DNA from: Verrucomicrobiales bacterium
Lineage (GTDB): Bacteria > Verrucomicrobiota > Verrucomicrobiia > Verrucomicrobiales > Verrucomicrobiaceae
Direction of reading: 5' to 3'
DNA length: 19,214 bases
Assembly: GCA_003453085.1 (NCBI GenBank)
Contig: DMMK01000506.1
Span: 1 to 19,214, forward strand
Shown: positions 1 to 5,443 of the stretch, piece by piece
Layout: every line of letters starts with the position of its first letter
Position numbering within the stretch: the first letter of the stretch is position 1
Program-made: the position numbers and the translations under genes
The notes under the pieces: model-generated
Database searches by the model: none
The model's input: only the letters and a program-made list of their open reading frames with translations
Told to the model about the DNA's origin: nothing

Positions 1-1
1 T

Positions 2-679
2 CCCACAGGCGTCCCGGTCGTCAGCGTACCATTCCGTGGGGAAACCCACCGTGTGAGTGGCAACATCGCCAGCGGCACGTACCAGGTGGGCGTGACCCTC
101 CCAGAAGGCAGCCCACCCGGGGTCTATCGCTGGAATTTGCAGATGAACGGCAGCGGCAGCTTCCCCGGATACAGCACCTATGGGTGGGAGGCGCTGACGC
201 CCTTGCCGGGAGCGGCTGTGAAGACTCTCAACGTCCAAAACACCACCCCGGTGAATACTTATGCCCTTTGGGTGACGGAAAACTCGCTCACGGGCCCGGA
301 AGCGACACCGGAGACAGACTTCGACCATGACGGCCTCACCAACCTCACCGAATTTGCGCTGGGAACGAACCCACGCCTGGCCGCGCAGGCCCACCTGAGG
401 GTCCAGGGCGGCAGCATCACCCAGTATGGACTGCCGCAGGTCCGTGTGGTGGGCAGCGGCAACCAGCGCAAGCTGAGAGTGGAGCATACGCGGCGCACAG
501 GCGACACCACCCTTTCTTACACTGTGCAGTTCAGCAGTGACCTCATCAACTGGACCAATGCCACGCAGGCGGTGACCGTACTGGCCACGGATGGCAGCTA
601 CCAGGCCGTGGCGGTGGAAGATGTCCCATTTGATCCGGCCAAAAGCCGCCGCTTTGCCCGGGTGCGCCTTGTGCGCTGA
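2..679 (+). CDS. C-terminal part of a large secreted/surface protein (5' end outside window)
   Basis: The reading frame is open from base 2, so the gene starts before the window and the GTG at 53 is only an internal codon. What remains (226 residues) is beta-rich and Thr/Ser/Gly-rich. A calcium-loop motif (DFDHDGLTN, then TEFALGTNP) lies at about 317-373 and resembles thrombospondin type 3 repeats. It is followed by a C-terminal beta-sandwich containing 'YTVQFSSDLINWTNAT' and ending in RFARVRLVR. This loop-plus-sandwich ending is common on very large exported proteins of Verrucomicrobia and is seen in proteins with LamG, metallophosphatase or autotransporter-like parts upstream. The enzymatic or adhesive identity lies upstream and cannot be told. 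No membrane anchor or sortase motif is visible at the C-terminus. The assignment as an extracellular protein is an inference from composition and motif. Confidence 0.75.
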   Translation, partial: PTGVPVVSVPFRGETHRVSGNIASGTYQVGVTLPEGSPPGVYRWNLQMNGSGSFPGYSTYGWEALTPLPGAAVKTLNVQNTTPVNTYALWVTENSLTGPEATPETDFDHDGLTNLTEFALGTNPRLAAQAHLRVQGGSITQYGLPQVRVVGSGNQRKLRVEHTRRTGDTTLSYTVQFSSDLINWTNATQAVTVLATDGSYQAVAVEDVPFDPAKSRRFARVRLVR

Positions 680-702
680 AGCTGCCTGTGGCAGACAGGG
701 GC

Positions 703-1362
703 ATGCAAACACGCAGCGTCCAGCCGGAGGTCCTCGAAACACTGGCACATGATGACCCGGCCACCCTGCGCAGCCGCCAGGACCTGCTGCTGGTCAATGG
801 CATCATGGGCAACCACCGCTGGATCGCGCGCATGATGCGGCAGCATTGCGAGCCCGGCTGGCGGATCACGGAACTGGGCGCAGGGGACGGAGCCCTGTCG
901 CTGAAGCTGGCCCAGCAAAGGCTCTGCAAAACGCAGGACCTCCATGCTTTTGACCTGGCCCCACCCCCCACTTCCTGGCCAATGGATGCCTCCTGGACGC
1001 AAGGCGACTTGTTTGCCCAAAACCTTCCCAGTTCAGAGGTGCTCATCGCCAATCTTTTTTTGCACCACTTTCAGCCAGATCAACTTCGGCTGTTAGGCAC
1101 TCGCATCGCCCCAGAGACCCGACTGATCCTTGCCGCCGAACCTGCCCGCCACCGCATCCACACCTACATGGGCCGTCTTTTTTGCAGCCTCGCGCAGCTC
1201 AACTGGGTGACCCGGTACGACATGCAGGTGAGCATCCGCGCAGGATTCCGGCGCCAGGAATTGCCGGATTCTCTGGGGCTGGATTCTACCTGGGAGATTT
1301 CCGTCCGTGAGACCGTATTTGGAGGCTACCGAATGATGGCGCAGCGCAAGCAGCCATTCTAG
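703..1362 (+). CDS. Class I SAM-dependent methyltransferase
   Basis: A 219-residue protein with a Rossmann-type methyltransferase motif I, ELGAGDG, at residues 57-63. An acidic motif follows ('HAFDLAPPP'), then a motif near 'EVLIANLFLHHF' that resembles motif IV and following elements of UbiE/methyltransf_11-12 enzymes. The N-terminal segment (PEVLETLAHDDPATLRSRQDL, then 'VNGIMGNHRWI') is a helical lid like that of methyltransferases often found with type III polyketide synthases in Verrucomicrobia and Planctomycetes. No such synthase is present here. Substrate unknown. I chose ATG 703 because the protein then starts 'MQTRSVQPE'. A GTG at 688, only 8 bases after the previous stop, would add five residues. 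The gene could be co-transcribed with its upstream neighbour. SAM binding is well supported; any specific reaction is not. Confidence 0.8.
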   Translation: MQTRSVQPEVLETLAHDDPATLRSRQDLLLVNGIMGNHRWIARMMRQHCEPGWRITELGAGDGALSLKLAQQRLCKTQDLHAFDLAPPPTSWPMDASWTQGDLFAQNLPSSEVLIANLFLHHFQPDQLRLLGTRIAPETRLILAAEPARHRIHTYMGRLFCSLAQLNWVTRYDMQVSIRAGFRRQELPDSLGLDSTWEISVRETVFGGYRMMAQRKQPF

Positions 1363-1387
1363 GCCGTTCACGATCACCTCAAAACCC

Positions 1388-1921
1388 ATGGAGAACAGCT
1401 CCGAAACCTCCTCGGCTGAGCCAGCCAAATCCGTGTTGCCATACACCGATGTGAAACCCGTCGGTGCGGCGGATTTTTACACGGCAGTGAATGCCACCTT
1501 TCGTTTCATCGAACGAAAGCTCGGGCAAGAAGGCCTGCGACGCTATTGGGCCGAGCTAGGGCGAGGTTACTACGCGCCTGTAACGCACAGTTGGTTAGCG
1601 GGAGGCCTTGGTGCCGTGGCCGGGCATTGGCGTGCCTTCTTTGCAGCCGAACCTGGAGCGCAGGTGGAGGTGAGCGAAGTGGACCAGGAAGTGGTGGTCG
1701 AGGTCCGGACCTGTCCGGCCATCCGTTTTTTGCGCGAGCATGGGCGTGAAATCGTGCCCTGTTTTTGCCAGCACTGCTACCACGTCAGCAGTGCGATGGG
1801 AGAGGCCGCTGGCATCGAAATGCGTCTCAGTGGAGGCAATGGCAGCTGCACGCAGCGCTTTGCCAAAACGGGACATTTCCCCGAAGTGCAGAAAGAGGAA
1901 GACATCGCGACGGCAGGCTGA
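1388..1921 (+). CDS. Cys-rich protein resembling the L-2-amino-thiazoline-4-carboxylate hydrolase (ATC hydrolase) family
   Basis: A 177-residue soluble protein with no signal peptide or membrane segment. The C-terminal half carries a distinctive cysteine pattern: Cys109 in TCP, Cys125-x-Cys127-x2-Cys130 in 'VPCFCQHCYHVSS', and Cys154 in 'GGNGSCTQRF'. The order 'CP ... C..C ... G(D/N)..C..RF' matches my recollection of the ATC_hydrolase-like family (Pfam PF14196), whose named member opens a thiazoline ring in cysteine synthesis. Many relatives have no known reaction, and several look like metal- or cluster-binding proteins. The N-terminal half ('NATFRFIERKLGQEGLRRYW') is helical. It lies 25 bases after the methyltransferase and may be in the same transcript. 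The gene ends convergently, 27 bases from the next gene's stop. The family call is tentative; the cysteine cluster is directly visible. Confidence 0.6.
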   Translation: MENSSETSSAEPAKSVLPYTDVKPVGAADFYTAVNATFRFIERKLGQEGLRRYWAELGRGYYAPVTHSWLAGGLGAVAGHWRAFFAAEPGAQVEVSEVDQEVVVEVRTCPAIRFLREHGREIVPCFCQHCYHVSSAMGEAAGIEMRLSGGNGSCTQRFAKTGHFPEVQKEEDIATAG

Positions 1922-1948
1922 CGCCCACCATCGCGACGCCGACAAAGA

Positions 1949-2587
1949 CTACTTCAACTCCTTGATGCGCAGGTTGCGGAACTTGTAAGTCGCACCCTTT
2001 TCGCCGTGATGCTGGATGGCGATGACGCCGCTGGCATCGGTGGCATCTTCAACATCCGTGGTGACCACGCCGTTGACCTCGATCTTCAGCTTGTTGCCTT
2101 TGCAGGTGATGCGGTAGGTGTTCCAGTCGTTGCGTTTGAAGGCATCCCCAGCACGGGCGCGGAAGGCTTCTTCGCTTTCTTTGTTGCCTTTGATGGGGCT
2201 GATGAACCACATGCGGCGGCCTTCGTCATACAGGCCACCGGACCACTTGCGCTTGGCATCGCCATCCACTTCGGCCTGGTAACCAAACACTTTGTTCGGC
2301 TGCACATGGGCGCGGAACATGAAACCGCTGTTTGCCTGGCCTTCGGGCAGCAGGATGTCACCTTCAAAGATGAAGTCGCTGTAAGTCTTCTCGGTGACGA
2401 CGAAGAATTTCTTCTCGCCCGTGAGGTGGATCTCGCCATTGACGACTTCGATGTTGCCCCATTCATAAGCATTGCGCCAGCCGGTCATAGTCTTGCCATC
2501 GAACAACGGCACGAAACCGTCTTCAGCGGCGACGGAGAAGGTGAAGGAACTCAGAAGGGCAGCGAGGAGGAAAAAGCGTCTTTTCAT
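1949..2587 (-). CDS. Secreted DUF1080 / 3-keto-disaccharide hydrolase-domain protein
   Basis: A 212-residue protein with an N-terminal signal peptide (KRR, hydrophobic LLAALLSSFTFSVAA, cleavage probably after VAA). A single DUF1080 domain follows: 'GFVPLFDGKTMTGWRNA' at its start, then 'IEVVNGEIHLTG', 'YSDFIFEGDILLPEGQANSG', 'GYQAEVDGD', 'SGGLYDEGRR', 'DWNTYRITCKGNKLKIEVNG', and 'GVIAIQHHGEKG' near the end. This domain has a concanavalin-like beta-sandwich fold. Characterised members cleave 3-keto-glycosides, and the family is greatly expanded in Verrucomicrobia and Planctomycetes. I start at ATG 2587 because it places the signal peptide at the N-terminus; an upstream in-frame codon at 2644 would overlap the preceding gene by 44 bases and bury the signal. 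The start is 13 bases after the DUF4130 gene's stop. The exact substrate is unknown. Confidence 0.9.
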   Translation of the reverse strand: MKRRFFLLAALLSSFTFSVAAEDGFVPLFDGKTMTGWRNAYEWGNIEVVNGEIHLTGEKKFFVVTEKTYSDFIFEGDILLPEGQANSGFMFRAHVQPNKVFGYQAEVDGDAKRKWSGGLYDEGRRMWFISPIKGNKESEEAFRARAGDAFKRNDWNTYRITCKGNKLKIEVNGVVTTDVEDATDASGVIAIQHHGEKGATYKFRNLRIKELK

Positions 2588-2600
2588 GGTAGGACCAGGA

Positions 2601-3458
2601 TTATGAACCCTCCCGCCGCTCATGCAAAGAACGGATGTACTCATTGTCTGGAATGGGTTTTGCAGGCCGCTCTGGCGTATCCAGCATTTCCTGCACCCGG
2701 TCTTGGCTGCCAGCGATGAGTTCGCGGATGATTTGTGCTTCGGGCAGATTCTTCCAATATTTCTGCGGCATTTCCGACTGCATGGCCTGCACCTTCAGAC
2801 GAGCTGGATTGAAGATGCTGCGGTAATAGGTGCGCCACAGATCATCATGCGCATCTGCCGCCGGGGCCTGGCTGCGGTCCATCCCTGGGGTGAAAAACAG
2901 CTTCTCACCATTCCAATGCGCACATTCATCCGGCGTGAGGATGGACCAATCCATGCCCGCGAATCGTTTTTCAAAGAAGGGTGTGGCCAGACGAACGATG
3001 CGATACGTGGGCTCAAACCAAGCCACGAACTGCTCCCGCCCGCTATGTTCATCCTGACCGATGAGACGGAAGCGGACAAAAGCGTGCATCTTGTGGATGT
3101 CCCTCCCGATGGCCTTCGCCCACACCTGACACTGGCGGGTATCCGGATCACTGGGCAGGTGCAACAGATGCCGCTCGCCTCCCAACGTTAGCCGGTATAA
3201 CAAACGATACAAAATAGCCCAGCGCCGCTCATCGGTGTGGGCGCAGACACTGGCCGCCAGGGATAAAAAATCTGGCGGCACCTTGATCTCCGTCGGCACC
3301 GTCGCGACGTAGGTCCCTGGTGCTTCTTCCAGCAGCAGACCCGCCCCCTCATTTACATCCCCCCAAGTCACCTGCTCTGGCCGCACGCCTTGCTTCAGCA
3401 GCTCACGCGCCTTGCTCCGCCAAGCGGTGAAAGTGGGCTGGATGGGAGCGGTGATCAT
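2601..3458 (-). CDS. DUF4130-domain protein (TIGR03915-type probable DNA metabolism protein), stand-alone
   Basis: A 285-residue protein with the hallmarks of the DUF4130 family. The start is 'FTAWRSKARELLKQGVRPEQVTW'. The middle has 'AKAIGRDIHKMHAFVRFR' and 'REQFVAWFEPTYRIVRLATP', then 'FFEKRFAGMDWSILTP' and 'FFTPG'. The tail is 'MPQKYWKNLPEAQIIREL'. Family knowledge: this protein is normally encoded beside a radical-SAM partner (TIGR03916) and is often fused at its C-terminus to a UdgX-like uracil-DNA glycosylase domain, which led to its naming as DNA modification or repair. Here it ends at the DUF4130 boundary, has no glycosylase domain, and no radical-SAM gene lies in the window. Its neighbours are a toxin-antitoxin pair upstream and a DUF1080 gene downstream. 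Biochemical role unknown. Confidence 0.85.
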   Translation of the reverse strand: MITAPIQPTFTAWRSKARELLKQGVRPEQVTWGDVNEGAGLLLEEAPGTYVATVPTEIKVPPDFLSLAASVCAHTDERRWAILYRLLYRLTLGGERHLLHLPSDPDTRQCQVWAKAIGRDIHKMHAFVRFRLIGQDEHSGREQFVAWFEPTYRIVRLATPFFEKRFAGMDWSILTPDECAHWNGEKLFFTPGMDRSQAPAADAHDDLWRTYYRSIFNPARLKVQAMQSEMPQKYWKNLPEAQIIRELIAGSQDRVQEMLDTPERPAKPIPDNEYIRSLHERREGS

Positions 3459-3513
3459 GCATCAAAAAAGAACACATCGATTTTACGTCTCTCCCAAGAA
3501 CAACTCCTGAAAC

Positions 3514-3950
3514 TCATTCACTGAACCCATCTTTTGAGCGAATGAATCGAGCAATAAACTCTTCTGGAGAGATTGGCTGCGGTTTATATCCGCTGCCAAT
3601 CAAAGGTCGAAAATGAGCATCACTCGTCACAACAAAATCTGCATGAACTGTAATGGCACAATCGGCAAATTTATCATCATCGCGATCTGCTGAGATGGTG
3701 CGAAAGAAAAAGGAAGGTGAGACCTGCTGCACATTTCCGACATAGGCGGCCGCAAGATTCAACAACCGTTCCAACGACTGCCAGCGTACCTGGCCCGATT
3801 GCCGAATCACCACCTCTTGATATTCCAAAAGAATGTCCGTGGAAACAGCCCAGGTAAATGTGCCTCGATACCAAGCATTCAAGATGCAGGCGAAAGAGTG
3901 ATCGGGATTGAGGGCCTGAAGAACCACATGGTATCCAACACGGCGATCAT
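3514..3950 (-). pseudogene. PIN-domain toxin (VapC-like, TIGR00305 type), frameshifted
   Basis: The toxin start codon ATG (3950-3948) overlaps the antitoxin stop in the typical ATGA arrangement. The frame reads M-I-A-V-L-D-T, then shifts: 'GATACC ATGTGG' appears where 'GATACC AATGTGG' would be expected, so one A is missing at 3929/3930. Unshifted, the peptide stops after 23 codons (TGA 3881-3879). In the next frame the domain continues intact to 3514. Restoring one base gives a 145-residue PIN protein, the usual length, with Asp6, Glu43 in 'LLEYQEVV', Asp89/Asp91-93 in 'ADRDDDKF', and Asp111 in 'VVTSDAHF'. These are the expected metal-binding acids of an Mg-dependent RNase. The lesion separates Asp6 from the rest, so the toxin should be inactive unless this is an assembly error or is bypassed by recoding. 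A GTG at 3927 could restart translation, but without Asp6. Confidence 0.85.
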
Positions 3951-4186
3951 GCAACGTGTTGCTGGAGGTCTCTACGCACGTCACTGATAACCTCATCCAA
4001 ATGCTCATATTGTCCTGAAGCCCAATCTTGAGAGAACCCTTCACGGACTTCTTTCCAAAGACGATCCATTTCCAGCCGAGCAAGAAGCCTTTCAACCAAC
4101 TCCAGCTCTTCTGCGGGAAGCTGATCAATCAACTTGTGCAGTTTTGGGCGTTTTTGCTCAGACACTGAGGTGACCAAATCACTCAT
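3947..4186 (-). CDS. Antitoxin of a PIN-toxin module
   Basis: A 79-residue, charged, helical protein. Residues 12-45 include 'RPKLHKLIDQLPAEELELVE' and 'RLLARLEMDRL', an amphipathic helix-turn-helix stretch like those of small antitoxins whose second gene is a PIN toxin. The C-terminal part ('HLDEVISDVRRDL') is a typical toxin-wrapping tail. It sits immediately upstream of the PIN gene, with its TGA overlapping the toxin ATG (ATGA), which supports translational coupling. I chose ATG 4186 over a TTG at 4225 because a perfect TATAAT lies six bases before this ATG and the 13 extra residues would cover that promoter. I do not recognise the exact antitoxin family. The reading frame is intact even though the toxin is broken. 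Confidence 0.75.
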   Translation of the reverse strand: MSDLVTSVSEQKRPKLHKLIDQLPAEELELVERLLARLEMDRLWKEVREGFSQDWASGQYEHLDEVISDVRRDLQQHVA

Positions 4187-4192
4187 GCTGTA

Positions 4193-4198
4193 ATTATA
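4193..4198 (-). promoter_or_regulatory. -10 element of the antitoxin promoter, probably giving a leaderless mRNA
   Basis: On the minus strand there is a perfect TATAAT whose last base lies six bases before the antitoxin ATG (4186). Transcription normally begins about seven bases downstream of the -10 element, which would put the first base of the mRNA on or next to the A of the ATG, so a leaderless transcript is predicted. No clear TTGACA is seen; the best -35 candidate is TTTCAC with a 16-base spacer. The TTGAGT further upstream is 21 bases away, which is too far. Confidence 0.55.
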
Positions 4199-4214
4199 CG
4201 TCTTCGCCCCAAGT

Positions 4215-4241
4215 GTGAAACTCAATTTTTAGTGAGGTCAC
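4215..4241 (-). promoter_or_regulatory. Candidate operator dyad upstream of the antitoxin gene
   Basis: An imperfect inverted repeat is visible. On the plus strand it reads GTGAAACTCA (4215-4224), an AT-rich spacer of eight bases, then TGAGGTCAC (4233-4241). It overlaps the expected -35 zone of the antitoxin promoter. Type II antitoxins commonly bind such dyads to repress their own operon. That role is inferred from position and symmetry only. Confidence 0.4.
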
Positions 4242-4256
4242 GGGGGAGTACTCGCA

Positions 4257-4946
4257 TCACGCCCCCGGTGCCTTGGGCAATGGCCAGTCGTGCGAATAAA
4301 CGGTGGGGTCTTCGATCCTAGCGAGGATGAAGGCTTCCCGGCGCTCCACACAGGTGCCGCAGACGCCGCATTGCAGGTCTTCGCCTTTGTAGCAGCTCCA
4401 GGTTTTGCCGAGGTCCACACCGAGCTCATGCCCCAGCTTGGTGATGGAGGTTTTATCCATGTCAATGAAGGGGCGCATCAACTCCGTGCGGGCATACGTG
4501 CCTTCACGCATGGCATCGCCGATGGCTTTCATGAAGGGCTCGCGGCAGTCGGGGTAGATGGCGTGGTCACCCGAATGGGCGGCGATGACGAGGGCATCCA
4601 CCTTGCGGGATTCGGCAATGCCGCAGGCAATGGCCAGCATGATGCCGTTGCGGAAGGGCACCACGGTGCGTTTCATGTTTTCATCCGCATAGTGGCCTTC
4701 GGGAATCTCACCGCCGCTTTTCAGCAGATCGGACTCAAAGAGGTCATTCACAAACGGCAGGGACACCGTGTCATGCGGGATGCCCATCTGGCCGCAATGC
4801 CAGATGGCGAGGGTGATCTCCTTGTCGTTATGCTTGGACCCATAGTTAAAGCTCACCGCTCCCACCACTTCGTGATGCTGGCGCGCCCAGTAAAGGGCAA
4901 CGGTGGAATCAAGACCGCCGCTGAGAAGGATGATGGCTTTGGACAT
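4257..4946 (-). CDS. queC: 7-cyano-7-deazaguanine synthase (preQ0 synthase) QueC
   Basis: A 229-residue cytosolic enzyme that converts 7-carboxy-7-deazaguanine to preQ0 with ATP and ammonia, in the queuosine tRNA-modification pathway. The N-terminal PP-loop motif SGGLDST is at residues 9-15. 'VSFNYGSKHNDKE', 'VVPFRNGIMLAIA' and 'IAAHSGDHAIYPDCRE' are typical of QueC. The zinc site is Cys185, Cys193, Cys196 and Cys199 in 'SCYKGEDLQCGVCGTCVER'. The length is normal for the family. It follows queF with a 12-base gap on the same strand, so the two are probably co-transcribed. No queD or queE lies nearby. The start ATG gives 'MSKAIILLSGGLDST' and has no evident Shine-Dalgarno sequence. Confidence 0.97.
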   Translation of the reverse strand: MSKAIILLSGGLDSTVALYWARQHHEVVGAVSFNYGSKHNDKEITLAIWHCGQMGIPHDTVSLPFVNDLFESDLLKSGGEIPEGHYADENMKRTVVPFRNGIMLAIACGIAESRKVDALVIAAHSGDHAIYPDCREPFMKAIGDAMREGTYARTELMRPFIDMDKTSITKLGHELGVDLGKTWSCYKGEDLQCGVCGTCVERREAFILARIEDPTVYSHDWPLPKAPGA

Positions 4947-4958
4947 ACGGGGATTAGA

Positions 4959-5417
4959 TCAGTGAGCCGTGCTCAGGGAAGCGGCAGGCCACTCCAGCGG
5001 CACTTCACGGGTGGGGTGCCGGGCCTCGCAGGTGAGCTGAATGCCGCCACGGGGCACGAATCGGCCACGGACGATGGCCTGCTTCGGCGCACAGGCGGCC
5101 ACCAGATCATCCAGAATACGATTGACGATGGCTTCGTTGAACGAGGCGTGATTGCGGTAGCTGGCCAGGTAGAATTTCAGCGACTTGGTCTCCACACAGC
5201 GCTCATCCGGGATGTAGAGGATCTCCACATGGGCGGCATCCGGCTGGCCAGTGACGGGGCACAGGGAGCCGAAGTCTGGCGCGCTAAGATGGATGGTGTA
5301 ATTGCGGCCCGGCGTGCGATTGGGGAAAGTCTCCAGCGACGCCTCATCCGGTGAGGCAGGCAGGCGGTGCTCGGAGCGGCCCAGCAGGGTGATATCGGCA
5401 GTGAGGGAATCGGACAT
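4959..5417 (-). CDS. queF: NADPH-dependent 7-cyano-7-deazaguanine reductase QueF (preQ0 to preQ1)
   Basis: A 152-residue, single-domain (YkvM-type) nitrile reductase of the T-fold superfamily. The catalytic Cys53 lies in 'GSLCPVTGQPD', with Asp60 completing the active site. 'CVETKSLKFYLASYRNH' (residues 74-90) is the QueF signature that binds substrate. 'RGRFVPRGGIQ' is near the C-terminus. It acts directly after QueC, reducing preQ0 to preQ1 before transfer to tRNA. I chose ATG 5417 over an in-frame TTG at 5426, three codons upstream. It begins 26 bases after the helicase stop and is followed by queC, suggesting a helicase-queF-queC transcript. No preQ1 riboswitch is seen in the short gap upstream. 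Confidence 0.96.
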   Translation of the reverse strand: MSDSLTADITLLGRSEHRLPASPDEASLETFPNRTPGRNYTIHLSAPDFGSLCPVTGQPDAAHVEILYIPDERCVETKSLKFYLASYRNHASFNEAIVNRILDDLVAACAPKQAIVRGRFVPRGGIQLTCEARHPTREVPLEWPAASLSTAH

Positions 5418-5443
5418 GATGATCAATGTGCCGGAGCCGGGGC

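Noticed and set aside
1903..1938. Direct repeat CATCGCGACG (1903-1912 and 1929-1938) between convergent genes
   Set aside because: Short, partly coding and without inverted symmetry, so not a terminator or attachment site that I can support.
2588..2644. An N-terminal extension of the DUF1080 protein from an upstream start
   Set aside because: It would overlap the DUF4130 gene and place 19 non-signal residues before an obvious signal peptide.
2006..2719. A 237-codon plus-strand open frame opposite the DUF1080 gene
   Set aside because: The minus strand encodes a clear DUF1080 domain and signal peptide; this frame has no domain features.
3514..4128. A 204-codon minus-strand frame as a complete toxin
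   Set aside because: Its first 65 or so codons run inside the antitoxin gene in another frame; the true toxin start is the ATGA at 3950, followed by a frameshift.
4290..5354. A 354-codon plus-strand open frame across queC and queF
   Set aside because: It lies wholly antisense to two certain genes, is rich in Ala, Gly and His in the way GC-rich shadow frames are, and shows no recognisable motif.
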